Shown here piece after piece: positions 36,006-44,574 of a stretch of 64,000 nt of DNA. Numbering within the stretch: position 1 is the first letter of the stretch; each line of letters starts with the position of its first letter. This DNA is from Actinophytocola sp963727495. GTDB taxonomy: Bacteria > Actinomycetota > Actinomycetes > Mycobacteriales > Pseudonocardiaceae. The notes under the pieces were generated by a model. The model worked only from the letters and a program-made list of their open reading frames with translations. It had not been told where the DNA came from and did not search any database. The stretch covers positions 62,001-126,000 of the forward strand of contig CAVSGQ010000009.1 of assembly GCA_963727495.1 (NCBI GenBank). Reading direction: 5' to 3'. A program made the position numbers and the translations under genes.

Positions 36006-36583
36006 ATGAACACGCGCGGGTACGGGGACGTCAACGTCGCGGGTGTGATCGTGGGAGGCGTGATCGCGCTGGCGGTCAGCATCTTCCTCGTCGTCTGCGC
36101 GTGGCGCGTCTACACGAAGGCGGGCCAGCCCGGCTGGGCGGCCATCGTGCCGTTCTACAACACCTACGTGCTGCTGAAGATCGTCGGCCGCCCGGGGTGG
36201 TGGCTGGTGCTGTTCTTCATCCCGGTGGTGAACATCGTCGTGGCGATCATCGTCTACGTCGACCTGGCGACGTCGTTCGGCAAGGGCGGCGGGTTCGCGG
36301 TGCTGCTGATCCTGCTGCCGTTCGTCGGCTTCCCGATGCTCGCGTTCGGCGACGCGGCCTATCGGGGCCCGCTGGCCGACCCGAACTACGCCGCGTACGG
36401 CCCCGGTGGCCGGTACCCCCAGCCGGGCTACCCCGCGGCGCCGCACCAGTACCCGCCCCAGCAATACCCCCAGCGGTACCCGCCGCAGCAGTACCCCCAG
36501 CAGTACCCGCCGCAGCAACCCCGCAGCAGCCGCCGCAGCAACCGCCGCAGCAACCGCCGCAGCAGCAACCGCCCCAGGAATGA
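36006..36583 (+). CDS. DUF5684-like membrane protein with Pro/Gln-rich tail (probable frameshift)
   Basis: A small membrane protein with three helices in the first 120 residues (VIVGGVIALAVSIFLVVCAW, WWLVLFFIPVVNIVVAIIVYV, FAVLLILLPFVGFPMLAF) and the motif AGQPGWAAIVPFYNTY typical of DUF5684. The tail consists of YPPQQYPQ repeats. After about 36518 the frame leaves this pattern; adding one C to the CCCC run (36519-36522) continues it as PPQQPPQQ and ends at the TGA 36581-36583, exactly at the terminator. Uncorrected, the frame runs on to 37070 through the antisense strand of the next gene. The corrected end is preferred. Confidence 0.7.
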
Positions 36584-36620
36584 CGGGAGCGGGGCACGCC
36601 GCGCATGCCCCGCTCCCGTC
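36582..36620. terminator. Bidirectional terminator between DUF5684 and phospholipase genes
   Basis: A perfect 15-bp stem (GACGGGAGCGGGGCA and its complement) encloses a 9-nt loop. It starts at the stop codon of the DUF5684-like gene and ends 10 bp before the stop of the convergent phospholipase gene. It can serve both strands. Confidence 0.9.
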
Positions 36621-36629
36621 ACCGCCGGG

Positions 36630-37079
36630 TCAGCCGCCGAACTGGCGGACGGCCGCGTAGTAGATGTCGGCGAACCGGTCGCAGGCCCAGTTGCCGTTGC
36701 AGACGGTGTACATGTCGTGTTTGAAGTTGTTGTCGATGGACAGGCGGTTGGCCTCGGTGAACCGGCCCTGCCGCTTGTAGTTGCGGTAGCCGAAGTCGTG
36801 CCGGTAGCACGCCTTCACCAGGTTGAAGCCGAAGGGGTTGTCCGGCGCGTTCGAACAGCCGTCCGAGCTCCAGTCGAGCTGGTCGCCGTAGGGTCGCTGG
36901 GACCGCAGCGTCTGGAAGCTGCTCAGGCTGGTGCTGTACAGGTACTGGTCGGTGACCTGCCGGAGCTGGCCGGGGTCGAGCGCTGCCTGTGCGGTCAGCG
37001 TTCCGGCGAGCATCGCGATGGTGACCGCGATCGCGGTGACGGTCGCCCGGGCGGCACGGCGCAGGGATGACGTGGCCAC
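36630..37079 (-). CDS. Secreted prokaryotic phospholipase A2
   Basis: A 149-residue protein with a Sec-type signal peptide (basic start, hydrophobic core, AQA cleavage near residue 32). The mature part has the PLA2 catalytic dyad in CYRHDFGYRNY (His94-Asp95), the upstream DGCSNAPDNPFGFN calcium/loop region, and a second disulfide pair (TVCNGNWACD). This fits the bacterial/fungal group of PLA2 (PF09056) that releases fatty acids from phospholipids outside the cell. GTG 37079 is chosen for its ribosome site GAGGGAGA. Confidence 0.93.
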   Translation of the reverse strand: MATSSLRRAARATVTAIAVTIAMLAGTLTAQAALDPGQLRQVTDQYLYSTSLSSFQTLRSQRPYGDQLDWSSDGCSNAPDNPFGFNLVKACYRHDFGYRNYKRQGRFTEANRLSIDNNFKHDMYTVCNGNWACDRFADIYYAAVRQFGG

Positions 37080-37198
37080 GGAGATCTCCCTCGTGAGGCG
37101 GGGACGGACCCGCACCGTCGCGGGCCCTGATCCATTACGCCGGGAAGATCATGAACAGGAAACCCCCTAACGGGCTAAACAGGGGTGTCGACAGGGGT

Positions 37199-37699
37199 TC
37201 ACAGCTCGAGCAGCATGCGCGCGTTGCCCAGGGTGTTGGGCTTGACGTAGGGGAGGTCCAGGAACTCCGCGACGCCCTCGTCGGCCGAGCGGCGCATCTG
37301 CTCGTAGACCTCCGCGGTCACCGGGGTGCCGTCGATCTCCACGAAGCCGTACCGGGCGAAGAACTCCGTCTCGAAGGTCAGCACGAACAGCCGGGCCAGC
37401 CCGAGCTCGCGGGCGAGCGAGACCAGCCGCTCCACGAGCAGGCCGCCGGCGCCGAGCCGCAGCGCGTGCGGCAGCACGGCGATCGAGCGGATCTCCGCGA
37501 TGTCCTCCCACAGCACGTGCAGCGCGCCGCAGCCCACCGGCTCGCCGTCCAGGTCGGCCACCCAGAACTCCTGCACGTCCTCGTAGAGGGTGACGAGCTC
37601 CTTGGCCAGCAGCACCTTGCCGACGTAGGTGTCGATGATCGACTTGATCGCCCGCACGTCGCCGATCCGGGCGCGGCGGACCACGACGGCTGCGGCCAC
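37199..37699 (-). CDS. argA: Amino-acid N-acetyltransferase (ArgA-like N-acetylglutamate synthase)
   Basis: A 166-residue GNAT enzyme that acetylates glutamate (or glutamine) in the first step of arginine synthesis. Matches the short actinobacterial ArgA (Rv2747 type): N-terminus VVVRRARIGDVRAIKSIID, CoA loop LPHALRLGAGGLLVERL, and FETEFFARYGFVEIDGTPV. It lies near ftsK on the opposite strand, as in mycobacteria. GTG 37699 is the start. Short GGGG/CCCC pairings at 37161-37199 downstream could form its terminator. Confidence 0.88.
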   Translation of the reverse strand: MAAAVVVRRARIGDVRAIKSIIDTYVGKVLLAKELVTLYEDVQEFWVADLDGEPVGCGALHVLWEDIAEIRSIAVLPHALRLGAGGLLVERLVSLARELGLARLFVLTFETEFFARYGFVEIDGTPVTAEVYEQMRRSADEGVAEFLDLPYVKPNTLGNARMLLEL

Positions 37700-37811
37700 G
37701 CAGCCAACCTAACCGGGCGCTGAATCGGTGCGGGCATTGACACCCCGGCGGCACCGGGTCAGGGTGGGTGGGCCGGATAGCGACAGAGTCGTACGCATAG
37801 CGGACGGTGTC

Positions 37812-38375
37812 ATGCGCGTCGAGCTTCGGAACTGCCTCGGTCACTTCGCGACCGGAGTCACGGTGGTGACCTGCACCGCCGACGGCGAGCCGCACGGCGC
37901 GACGGTCAACTCGTTCACCGCGGTCTCGCTGGAACCCCCGCTGGTCATGGTCGCCCTCGCGCGCGCCTCCAAGGCCGGCCGCCACCTGCCCGGCGCCCCG
38001 TTCACCGTGAACGTGCTGCGCCGCCGGCAGGACGACCTCGCCCGGCACTTCGCTGGCCACCCGTCCGCCGCGCCGGTCGAGTGGGCGGGCGCCGTGGACG
38101 CGCCGCGGCTGGCCGGTGCCCTGGCTTACCTCGCCTGCGCCCCGTGGCGCAGCTACGACGGCGGCGACCACGTGCTCTTCCTCGGCGAGGTCATCGAGTT
38201 CGAGCACTTCGGCGGCGAGCCCCTGGTCTTCTACCGGGGCGGCTTCCACCCGCTCGGCGCGGCGTTCGAGGAGGGCCTCGAGGCGCTGCCGTGGCTGGGC
38301 TCACTGGACAGCCCCGACGCCGGCTGGCTCCCGCCACCCCGCACCGACCACACCGAGTTGAGGAGCCGGAGATGA
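37812..38375 (+). CDS. Flavin reductase (reductase component of a two-component hydroxylase)
   Basis: A 187-residue FMN/FAD reductase of the HpaC family that feeds reduced flavin to a partner oxygenase. Family signs: LRNCLGHFATGVTVVTC, HGATVNSFTAVSLEPPLVMVAL, and HVLFLGEVIEF. The ATG at 37812 has a weak GGACGG ribosome site. The stop overlaps the start of the HpaB-type oxygenase (ATGA), so they are made together. First gene of a five-gene catabolic operon. Confidence 0.9.
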   Translation: MRVELRNCLGHFATGVTVVTCTADGEPHGATVNSFTAVSLEPPLVMVALARASKAGRHLPGAPFTVNVLRRRQDDLARHFAGHPSAAPVEWAGAVDAPRLAGALAYLACAPWRSYDGGDHVLFLGEVIEFEHFGGEPLVFYRGGFHPLGAAFEEGLEALPWLGSLDSPDAGWLPPPRTDHTELRSRR

Positions 38376-39916
38376 CCGCGACCGAGCAGCCAACCCGATA
38401 CACCAGGCCGATGACGGGGGACGAGTACATCGAGAGCCTGCGGGACGGCCGGGAGGTGTGGCTCTACGGCGACAAGGTCGCCGACGTCACCACCCACCCG
38501 GCGTTCCGCAACGCGGTGCGGATGACCGCGCGGCTCTACGACTCGCTGCACGACCCGGCCAGGCGCGACGTGCTGACCGCGCCCACCGACACCGGCGGCT
38601 CGGGGTTCACCCACCCGTTCTTCCGCACCCCACGGTCCACACAGGACCTGTTCGCCGACCGCGACGCGATCGCCGAGTGGGCCCGGATGACCTACGGCTG
38701 GCTGGGCCGCAGCCCCGACTACAAGGCCGCCTTCCTCGGCACGCTCGGCGCGAACGCCGGCTTCTACGAGCCCTTCGCGGACAACGCGCGGCGCTGGTAC
38801 GCCGAGTCGCAGGAGAAGCTGCTGTACTGGAACCACGCGATCATCAACCCGCCGGTGGACCGCGACCGGGCGCCCGACGAGGTCCGCGACGTCTTCGTGC
38901 ACGTCGAGGAGGAGCGCGACGACGGCCTGGTGGTCAGCGGCGCGAAGGTGGTCGCCACCGGGTCGGCCATCACCCACTTCAACTTCATCGCGCACTACGG
39001 CCTGCCGATCCGCAAGCGCGAGTTCGCCCTCGTGTGCACGGTGCCGATGGGCACGCCCGGCATGAAGCTGATCTGCCGGCACTCGTACGCGATGAACGCC
39101 GACGTCATGGGCAGCCCGTTCGACTACCCGCTGTCGAGCCGGTTCGACGAGAACGACACGATCTTCATCCTCGACCGGGTGAAGATCCCGTGGGAGAACG
39201 TGTTCATCTACGGCGACCCGGAGAAGGCCAGCACGTTCTTCCCCGGCTCGGGCTTCCTGCACCGCTTCACCTTCCACGGCTGCACCCGGCTCGCGGTGAA
39301 GCTCGACTTCCTCGCCGGCCTGCTGATGAAGGGCGTGGAGACCACCGGCACCAAGGACTTCCGGGGCATCCAGACCCGCGTCGGCGAGGTCATCGCGTGG
39401 CGCAACATGTTCTGGGCGATCACCGACGCGATGGCGGGCCACCCCGACGAGTGGATCGACGGGGCGGTGCTGCCGCACCTGGACTACGGTCTGGCCTACC
39501 GGTGGTTCATGACGCTGGGCTACCCGCGGGTGCGCGAGATCATCATGCAGGACCTCGGCAGCGGGCTGATCTACCTCAACTCCAACGCGAAGGACTTCGA
39601 CGTGCCGGAGATCCGGCCCTACCTCGACCAGTACGTCCGCGGCTCGAACGGTGTCGACTCGGTCGAGCGGGTCAAGCTGATGAAGCTGATCTGGGACTCG
39701 GTCGGCAGCGAGTTCGGCGGTCGGCACGAGCTCTACGAGCGCAACTACTCCGGCAACCACGAGAGCGTGCGGGCCGAGGTGCTCTTCGCCGCGCAGTCCT
39801 CCGGGCTGGCCGACGAGATGAAGGGCTTCGCCGAGCAGTGCATGGCCGAGTACGACCTGCACGGCTGGACCGTGCCGGACCTGATCGACCCGGGCGACGT
39901 GAGCCTGCACCGCTGA
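38372..39916 (+). CDS. FADH2-dependent aromatic hydroxylase, HpaB family (likely resorcinol/phenol hydroxylase)
   Basis: The oxygenase half of a two-component flavin monooxygenase, 514 residues, HpaB/TftD/GraA type. Family signs: MTGDEYIESLRDGREVWLYG, THPFFRTPRSTQDLFADRDAIAEWARMTYGWLGRSPDYKAAF, HSYAMN and IPWENVFIYGD. Its partners here (hydroxyquinol-type intradiol dioxygenase and maleylacetate reductase) make ortho-hydroxylation of resorcinol or a related phenol to hydroxyquinol the best reading. 4-Hydroxyphenylacetate is less likely, since no extradiol pathway genes are present. It overlaps both neighbours by a few bases. Confidence 0.85.
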   Translation: MTATEQPTRYTRPMTGDEYIESLRDGREVWLYGDKVADVTTHPAFRNAVRMTARLYDSLHDPARRDVLTAPTDTGGSGFTHPFFRTPRSTQDLFADRDAIAEWARMTYGWLGRSPDYKAAFLGTLGANAGFYEPFADNARRWYAESQEKLLYWNHAIINPPVDRDRAPDEVRDVFVHVEEERDDGLVVSGAKVVATGSAITHFNFIAHYGLPIRKREFALVCTVPMGTPGMKLICRHSYAMNADVMGSPFDYPLSSRFDENDTIFILDRVKIPWENVFIYGDPEKASTFFPGSGFLHRFTFHGCTRLAVKLDFLAGLLMKGVETTGTKDFRGIQTRVGEVIAWRNMFWAITDAMAGHPDEWIDGAVLPHLDYGLAYRWFMTLGYPRVREIIMQDLGSGLIYLNSNAKDFDVPEIRPYLDQYVRGSNGVDSVERVKLMKLIWDSVGSEFGGRHELYERNYSGNHESVRAEVLFAAQSSGLADEMKGFAEQCMAEYDLHGWTVPDLIDPGDVSLHR

Positions 39917-40698
39917 TGCCCAAGGACCCGGACGACAAGGACTACGTGCAGTCCCTGGAACGGGGGTTGTCGGTGATCCTCGCCTTCGCGGCCAACCGCC
40001 CGCTGCTCACCGTCGGGCGGCTGGCCGACGTCACCGGCCTGTCCCGGCCGACCGTCCGGCGGCTCGCGATCACCCTGGAGCGGCTGGGCTACCTGCGGGC
40101 GGAGGGCCGGGCCTACGCGCTCACCCCGCACGTGCTGGCCCTCGGGCACGCGTTCACCTCGTCGCTGAACCTGACCGAGGTGGCCCGCCCGCCGATGGAG
40201 GCGATCACCGAGCTCGTCGGGCACACCTGCTCGCTGATCGCGCTGGACGGCGAGGACGCGGTGTTCCTGCACCGGGCGCCGCCCCGCCGGGGCATGCCGC
40301 ACACGCTGCTGCCGGGCACCCGCATGCCCGCCTACGCCACCGCGGCGGGGCGGGTGCTGCTCGCCGGGCGTTCCGAGCCGCCGGCCGGCCCGTTCCCGCA
40401 GCTGACCCCGGCGACGGTGACCGACCCGGCGCGGCTGGCCCGGATCGTCGAGGAGGTCCGCGAGCAGGGCTGGGCGGTGGTGGACCAGGAGTACGAGGAG
40501 GGCGTGCGCTCGTTCTCCGCGCCCGTGCGGGACAGCGCAGGCTGGGTGGTCGCCGCGCTCGGCATGTCGGTGCCGGCCGCCTCGGTCGGGCTCGACACGG
40601 TGCGCCACGAGTACGTGCCGGCCCTGGTCGCGGCCGCGAACGAGATCAGCGAGGCGCTCGGCGCCGGCTACCACCCGGACGCGCGGGCGGTGTCGTGA
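39916..40698 (+). CDS. IclR family transcriptional regulator (PcaR/PobR type)
   Basis: A 260-residue regulator. Winged helix at the N-terminus (SLERGLSVILAFAANRPLLTVGRLADVTGLSRPTVRR) and effector domain (YATAAGRVLLAGR, VVDQEYEEGVRSFSAPVRD). The start overlaps the oxygenase stop by one base (TGATG), and its own end overlaps the reductase gene. Regulators of this type bind an aromatic or ring-cleavage product and control the operon they sit in. Being inside the operon suggests autoregulation. Confidence 0.93.
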   Translation: MPKDPDDKDYVQSLERGLSVILAFAANRPLLTVGRLADVTGLSRPTVRRLAITLERLGYLRAEGRAYALTPHVLALGHAFTSSLNLTEVARPPMEAITELVGHTCSLIALDGEDAVFLHRAPPRRGMPHTLLPGTRMPAYATAAGRVLLAGRSEPPAGPFPQLTPATVTDPARLARIVEEVREQGWAVVDQEYEEGVRSFSAPVRDSAGWVVAALGMSVPAASVGLDTVRHEYVPALVAAANEISEALGAGYHPDARAVS

Positions 40699-41642
40699 CC
40701 GAGTTCACCAGGACGTCGATGCCGGGGCGGGTGGTGTTCGGGACCGGAGCCGCGCGGTCCGCCCTGGCCGGGGAGGTGGCCGCGCTCGGGGTGTCGCGGG
40801 TGCTGCTGGTGACGACCGAGCGCGGCGAGCCGCTCGCCCGGTCGCTGGCCGGGCCGCTGCCGGTGGTGGACGTGTTCACCGGCGTGCGCGAGCACGTGCC
40901 GGCCGAGGCGGCCTCCGCCGCGCTCGACGCCGCCACCTGGTCCCATGTGGACTGCCTGCTGTCGGTCGGCGGCGGGTCGTCGGTCGGCACCGCCAAGGCC
41001 GTCGCGCTGTCGATGCGGGTGCCGATCGTGGCCGTGCCGACCACCTACGCCGGGTCGGAGATGACGCCGGTCTGGGGGCGCACCGAGGTCGGCGAGAAGC
41101 GCACCGGCCGGTCGATGGACGTGCTGCCGCGGCTCGTCGTCTACGACCCCGCGCTGACCGTCGGGCTGCCGCCGGCCATCACCGCGGCGAGCGGGATGAA
41201 CGCGATGGCGCACGCCGTCGCCGGCCTGCGGTCCGACCCGGTCACCGCGCTCGTCGCGGCGGAGGCCGTGCGGGTGCTCTCCGCCGGGCTGCCGAAGGCG
41301 GTGGCCGAGCGGGACCGGACCGAGGCGATGTACGGCGCCTACCTGGCGGCCTCGGCGTTCGCGGTCGCCGGGTCGGGCGCGCACCACAAGCTCTGCCACC
41401 TGCTGGGCGGCACCTACGGCCTGCCGCACGCCCCGACGCACGCGGTGCTGCTGCCCTACACGTCCGCCGGCACCGCGGGGGCCGACGCGGCCGGGCTGCG
41501 CGACCTGGCCGAGCGGATCGGGGCACCGACGAGCCTGCGCGGGATCGGCATGCGTGCCGCGGACCTCGACGACGCCCGGCGCCGCGCACCCGACGCCGCC
41601 GCCCTGCTGGCCGACGCCTTCGAAGGGAGATGGGTCCGATGA
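40695..41642 (+). CDS. Maleylacetate reductase
   Basis: An iron-containing-alcohol-dehydrogenase-like enzyme of 315 residues that reduces maleylacetate to 3-oxoadipate with NAD(P)H. Signs: GRVVFGTGAARSALAGEV, SVGGGSSVGTAKAVAL (nucleotide loop), PTTYAGSEMTPVWG, HHKLCHLLGGTYGLPHAPTHAVLLPY. It is about 35 residues shorter than typical, mostly after HAVLLPY, where the family has a longer helical loop. The frame is intact, so this is a natural short form. It overlaps both neighbours. Confidence 0.9.
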   Translation: MTEFTRTSMPGRVVFGTGAARSALAGEVAALGVSRVLLVTTERGEPLARSLAGPLPVVDVFTGVREHVPAEAASAALDAATWSHVDCLLSVGGGSSVGTAKAVALSMRVPIVAVPTTYAGSEMTPVWGRTEVGEKRTGRSMDVLPRLVVYDPALTVGLPPAITAASGMNAMAHAVAGLRSDPVTALVAAEAVRVLSAGLPKAVAERDRTEAMYGAYLAASAFAVAGSGAHHKLCHLLGGTYGLPHAPTHAVLLPYTSAGTAGADAAGLRDLAERIGAPTSLRGIGMRAADLDDARRRAPDAAALLADAFEGRWVR

Positions 41643-42505
41643 ACCTGACCGACCAGGTGGTCGCCGGCTTCGACAAGGCCGGGGACCCGCGGTTCCGGGA
41701 GATCGCCACGAGCCTCGTGCGGCACCTGCACGCGTTCCTCGCCGACGTCTCGCTGACCGAGGACGAGTGGGCCGCCGCGATCGACTTCCTCACCCGCACC
41801 GGGCAGCGCTGCGACGACCGGCGCCAGGAGTTCATCCTGCTCTCCGACGTGCTCGGCGCGTCGATGGCGGTGATCAACCTCAACCACCCGACCGGCGGGA
41901 AGGCCACCGAGTCGACCGTGCTCGGGCCGTTCTTCGTGGCGGGCGCGCCCGAGTTCGCCCTCGGCGAGGACATCTCGGCGGGCGCCCCGGGCACGCCCTG
42001 CCACGTGCGGGGCACGGTCACGAACACCGACGGCGAGCCGGTTCCCGGCGCGGTGCTGGAGATCTGGCAGTCCGACGAGGACGGTCGCTACGACGTCCAG
42101 TACGCCGACCTGGGCCACGCGCGCGGCCGCGGCAGGCTGCGCGCGGACGACGAGGGCCGGTACGCGTTCTGGTCGGTGCACCCGCAGGCGTACCCGATTC
42201 CCGACGACGGCCCGGTGGGGGAGTTGCTCGAGGCGGCGGGTCGTGGCCCGATGCGCCCCGCGCACGTGCACTTCATGGTCTCCGCGCCCGGCCACCGCAC
42301 GCTGATCACCCACGTGTTCACCTCGGACAGCGCACACCTCGACGACGACGCGGTCTTCGGCGTCAAGCGCTCGCTGGTGATCGACTTCGACCGGCACGAG
42401 CCCGGGCGGGCGCCGGACGGCCGCGCGCTCGACGTCCCGTTCCACACCGCGCACTTCGACATCACGCTCGCGGTGTGGCACGGGTCGGACCCCGGCTCGG
42501 GGTAG
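41639..42505 (+). CDS. Intradiol ring-cleavage dioxygenase (hydroxyquinol 1,2-dioxygenase type)
   Basis: A 288-residue non-heme Fe(III) dioxygenase that opens hydroxyquinol (or catechol) between the hydroxyls. N-terminal helical linker domain, then VLGPFFVAGAPEF, GAVLEIWQSDEDGRYDVQY (first Tyr ligand), HPQAYPIPDDGPVG (second Tyr) and MRPAHVHFMV (His pair). The combination with maleylacetate reductase favours hydroxyquinol over catechol. ATG 41639 overlaps the reductase stop; ATG 41630 would also be possible. Last gene of the operon; a hairpin follows. Confidence 0.9.
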   Translation: MNLTDQVVAGFDKAGDPRFREIATSLVRHLHAFLADVSLTEDEWAAAIDFLTRTGQRCDDRRQEFILLSDVLGASMAVINLNHPTGGKATESTVLGPFFVAGAPEFALGEDISAGAPGTPCHVRGTVTNTDGEPVPGAVLEIWQSDEDGRYDVQYADLGHARGRGRLRADDEGRYAFWSVHPQAYPIPDDGPVGELLEAAGRGPMRPAHVHFMVSAPGHRTLITHVFTSDSAHLDDDAVFGVKRSLVIDFDRHEPGRAPDGRALDVPFHTAHFDITLAVWHGSDPGSG

Positions 42506-42513
42506 GACCTGGA

Positions 42514-42546
42514 GTAACCGGCGTTAACTCGGCCGGCGCCGGTTAC
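42514..42546 (+). terminator. Hairpin after the catabolic operon, just before rimO
   Basis: GTAACCGGCG (42514-42523) and CGCCGGTTAC (42537-42546) form a perfect 10-bp inverted repeat with a 13-nt loop. It begins 8 bp after the dioxygenase stop and ends 10 bp before the rimO start. It is probably the operon terminator, but its nearness to rimO means an operator or leader role is also possible. Confidence 0.6.
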
Positions 42547-42556
42547 CCTGAAAGCC

Positions 42557-43978
42557 GTGTCCGCACCACCACCGTCACGCCGTGCCGCCCTGCTCACCCT
42601 CGGGTGCGCCCGCAACGAGGTCGACTCCGAGGAACTGGCCGGCCGGCTGGCCGACGGCGGCTGGGAGGTGTCCGACGACACCGCGGACGCCGCCGTGATC
42701 GTCGTGAACACGTGCGGCTTCGTCGAGTCGGCCAAGAAGGACTCCGTCGACGCGCTGCTGGAGGCGGCCGAGACCGGCGCGAAGGTGGTCGCGGTCGGGT
42801 GCATGGCCGAGCGGTACGGCGCTGAGCTGGCGGAGAGCCTGCCCGAGGCGGCCGCGGTGCTCGGCTTCGACCACTACCCGAACCTCGGCGAGCGGCTCGA
42901 CGACGTGGTCGCCGGCCGGCCCGTCCCGTCCCACACGCCGGCCGACCGCCGCACGCTGCTGCCGATCACCCCGGTGCACCGCACCGGCACCGACGTCTCG
43001 GTGCCCGGGCACGGCTGGGGCCCGCGGGTGCTGCGCAAGCGCCTCGACGACGCCCCGGTGGCCGCGCTGAAGATCGCCTCCGGGTGCGACCGGCGCTGCT
43101 CGTTCTGCGCGATCCCGTCCTTCCGCGGCGCGTTCGTGTCCCGCCCGCCCGGCGAGATCCTCGCCGAGGCCGCGTGGCTGGCGGGCCAGGGCGTCCGCGA
43201 GCTGTTCCTGGTCAGCGAGAACTCCACCTCCTACGGCAAGGACCTCGGCCGCGAGCACGGCGGGCCGGACGCGCTGGTGCGGCTGCTGCCGAGGCTGGCC
43301 GCCGTGGACGGGATCGAGCGGGTGCGGGTGTCCTACCTGCAGCCCGCCGAGACCAGGCCGGGCCTGCTGCACGCGATCGCCGGCACCGACGGCGTGGCCG
43401 ACTACTTCGACATGTCCTTCCAGCACGCCAGCCCCACCGTGCTGCGCCGGATGCGCCGCTTCGGCGGCACCGAGTCGTTCCTCGCGCTGATCGACCAGAT
43501 CCGCTCGCTCGCGCCGGACGCCGGCATCCGCAGCAACGTGATCGTCGGCTTCCCCGGCGAGACCGAGGACGAGCTGGCCGAGCTGGAGCACTTCCTCACC
43601 GAGGCGCGGCTGGACGTGGCCGGCGTGTTCGGCTACTCCGACGAGGACGGCACCGAGGCCGAGAACCTGCCCGGCAAGCTCGACCCGGCCGAGGTGGCCG
43701 CGCGGGTGACCCGGGTGTCCGGGCTGGTCGAGCAGCTCACCGCGCAGCGCGCCGAGGATCGCGTCGGCGACGAGGTGCTGGTGCTGGTCGAGCGGGTCGA
43801 CGACGAGGGGTGTGCCGGCCGGGCCGCGCACCAGGGACCAGAGGTGGACGGCGAATGCCTGCTCACCGGTGAGGCGGAGCTGATGGTCGGCGATCTGGTT
43901 CGGGGCAAGGTGGTCGGCGCGGAGGGCGTCGACCTGATCGTGGCGCCGGTCGAGACCGTCGAGACGGCGCCGTCATGA
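42557..43978 (+). CDS. rimO: Ribosomal protein S12 methylthiotransferase RimO
   Basis: A radical SAM enzyme that methylthiolates Asp88 of ribosomal protein S12. Length 473. Order: UPF0004 domain with LGCARNEVDSE, VVNTCGF and AVGCMAERY (three Cys for the second cluster), radical SAM motif CDRRCSFC (Cys177, 181, 184), then a TRAM domain at the C-terminus. SFRGAFVSRPPGEILAEA after the cluster separates RimO from MiaB. GTG 42557 is the start. It overlaps pgsA by ATGA. Confidence 0.95.
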   Translation: MSAPPPSRRAALLTLGCARNEVDSEELAGRLADGGWEVSDDTADAAVIVVNTCGFVESAKKDSVDALLEAAETGAKVVAVGCMAERYGAELAESLPEAAAVLGFDHYPNLGERLDDVVAGRPVPSHTPADRRTLLPITPVHRTGTDVSVPGHGWGPRVLRKRLDDAPVAALKIASGCDRRCSFCAIPSFRGAFVSRPPGEILAEAAWLAGQGVRELFLVSENSTSYGKDLGREHGGPDALVRLLPRLAAVDGIERVRVSYLQPAETRPGLLHAIAGTDGVADYFDMSFQHASPTVLRRMRRFGGTESFLALIDQIRSLAPDAGIRSNVIVGFPGETEDELAELEHFLTEARLDVAGVFGYSDEDGTEAENLPGKLDPAEVAARVTRVSGLVEQLTAQRAEDRVGDEVLVLVERVDDEGCAGRAAHQGPEVDGECLLTGEAELMVGDLVRGKVVGAEGVDLIVAPVETVETAPS

Positions 43979-44574
43979 GTGCCGCGCCCGCCGACGGCAC
44001 GCCCTCCGAGGTCGGCGTGGGGGCCGTGCGCGTTCCGCTGGTCAACGTCGCGAACATCCTCACCGTCACCCGGCTCGCGCTGGTCCCCGTCTTCCTGCTG
44101 ACGCTGTTCGCCGCCGAGGAGTCCACCGGCTGGCGGCTCGTCGCCGCGCTCGTGTTCGCCGTCGCGTCCGTCACCGACCACGTCGACGGGCGGCTGGCCC
44201 GCAAGTTCGACCTGGTCACCGACTTCGGCAAGGTCATCGACCCGATCGCGGACAAGGCGCTGACCGGTGCCGCGCTGTTCGGCCTGTCCATCCTCGGCGA
44301 GCTGCCCTGGTGGATCACGCTGACGATCGCCGGTCGCGAGGTCGGCGTGACGCTGCTGCGGTTCTGGGTGATCCGCTACGGCGTGATCGCGGCGAGCTAC
44401 GGCGGCAAGGCCAAGACGCTCGCCCAGATCATCGCGATCGGGCTGTTCCTGCTGCCGCTGCCGGCCTGGTTCGACCCGGTCGAGTGGACCGCGATGATCA
44501 TCGCGCTGGTGCTGACGATCGTCACCGGCGCCGACTACGTGGTGCGCGCCGTGCGCCTGCGTGCCCGTGGTTAG
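43975..44574 (+). CDS. pgsA: CDP-diacylglycerol-glycerol-3-phosphate 3-phosphatidyltransferase
   Basis: A membrane enzyme for phosphatidylglycerol-phosphate synthesis, 199 residues, with five to six helices. The CDP-alcohol phosphotransferase motif D-x2-D-G-x2-A-R-x8-G-x3-D-x3-D is complete in DHVDGRLARKFDLVTDFGKV and the following IDPIAD. The N-terminal ANILTVTRLALVPVF is typical. The position before cinA and clgR matches pgsA3 of mycobacteria. Confidence 0.94.
   Translation: MSAAPADGTPSEVGVGAVRVPLVNVANILTVTRLALVPVFLLTLFAAEESTGWRLVAALVFAVASVTDHVDGRLARKFDLVTDFGKVIDPIADKALTGAALFGLSILGELPWWITLTIAGREVGVTLLRFWVIRYGVIAASYGGKAKTLAQIIAIGLFLLPLPAWFDPVEWTAMIIALVLTIVTGADYVVRAVRLRARG

Noticed and set aside
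36584..37070. C-terminal extension of the DUF5684-like protein
   Set aside because: It is read antisense to the phospholipase A2 gene and across a perfect terminator. A single missing C explains it.
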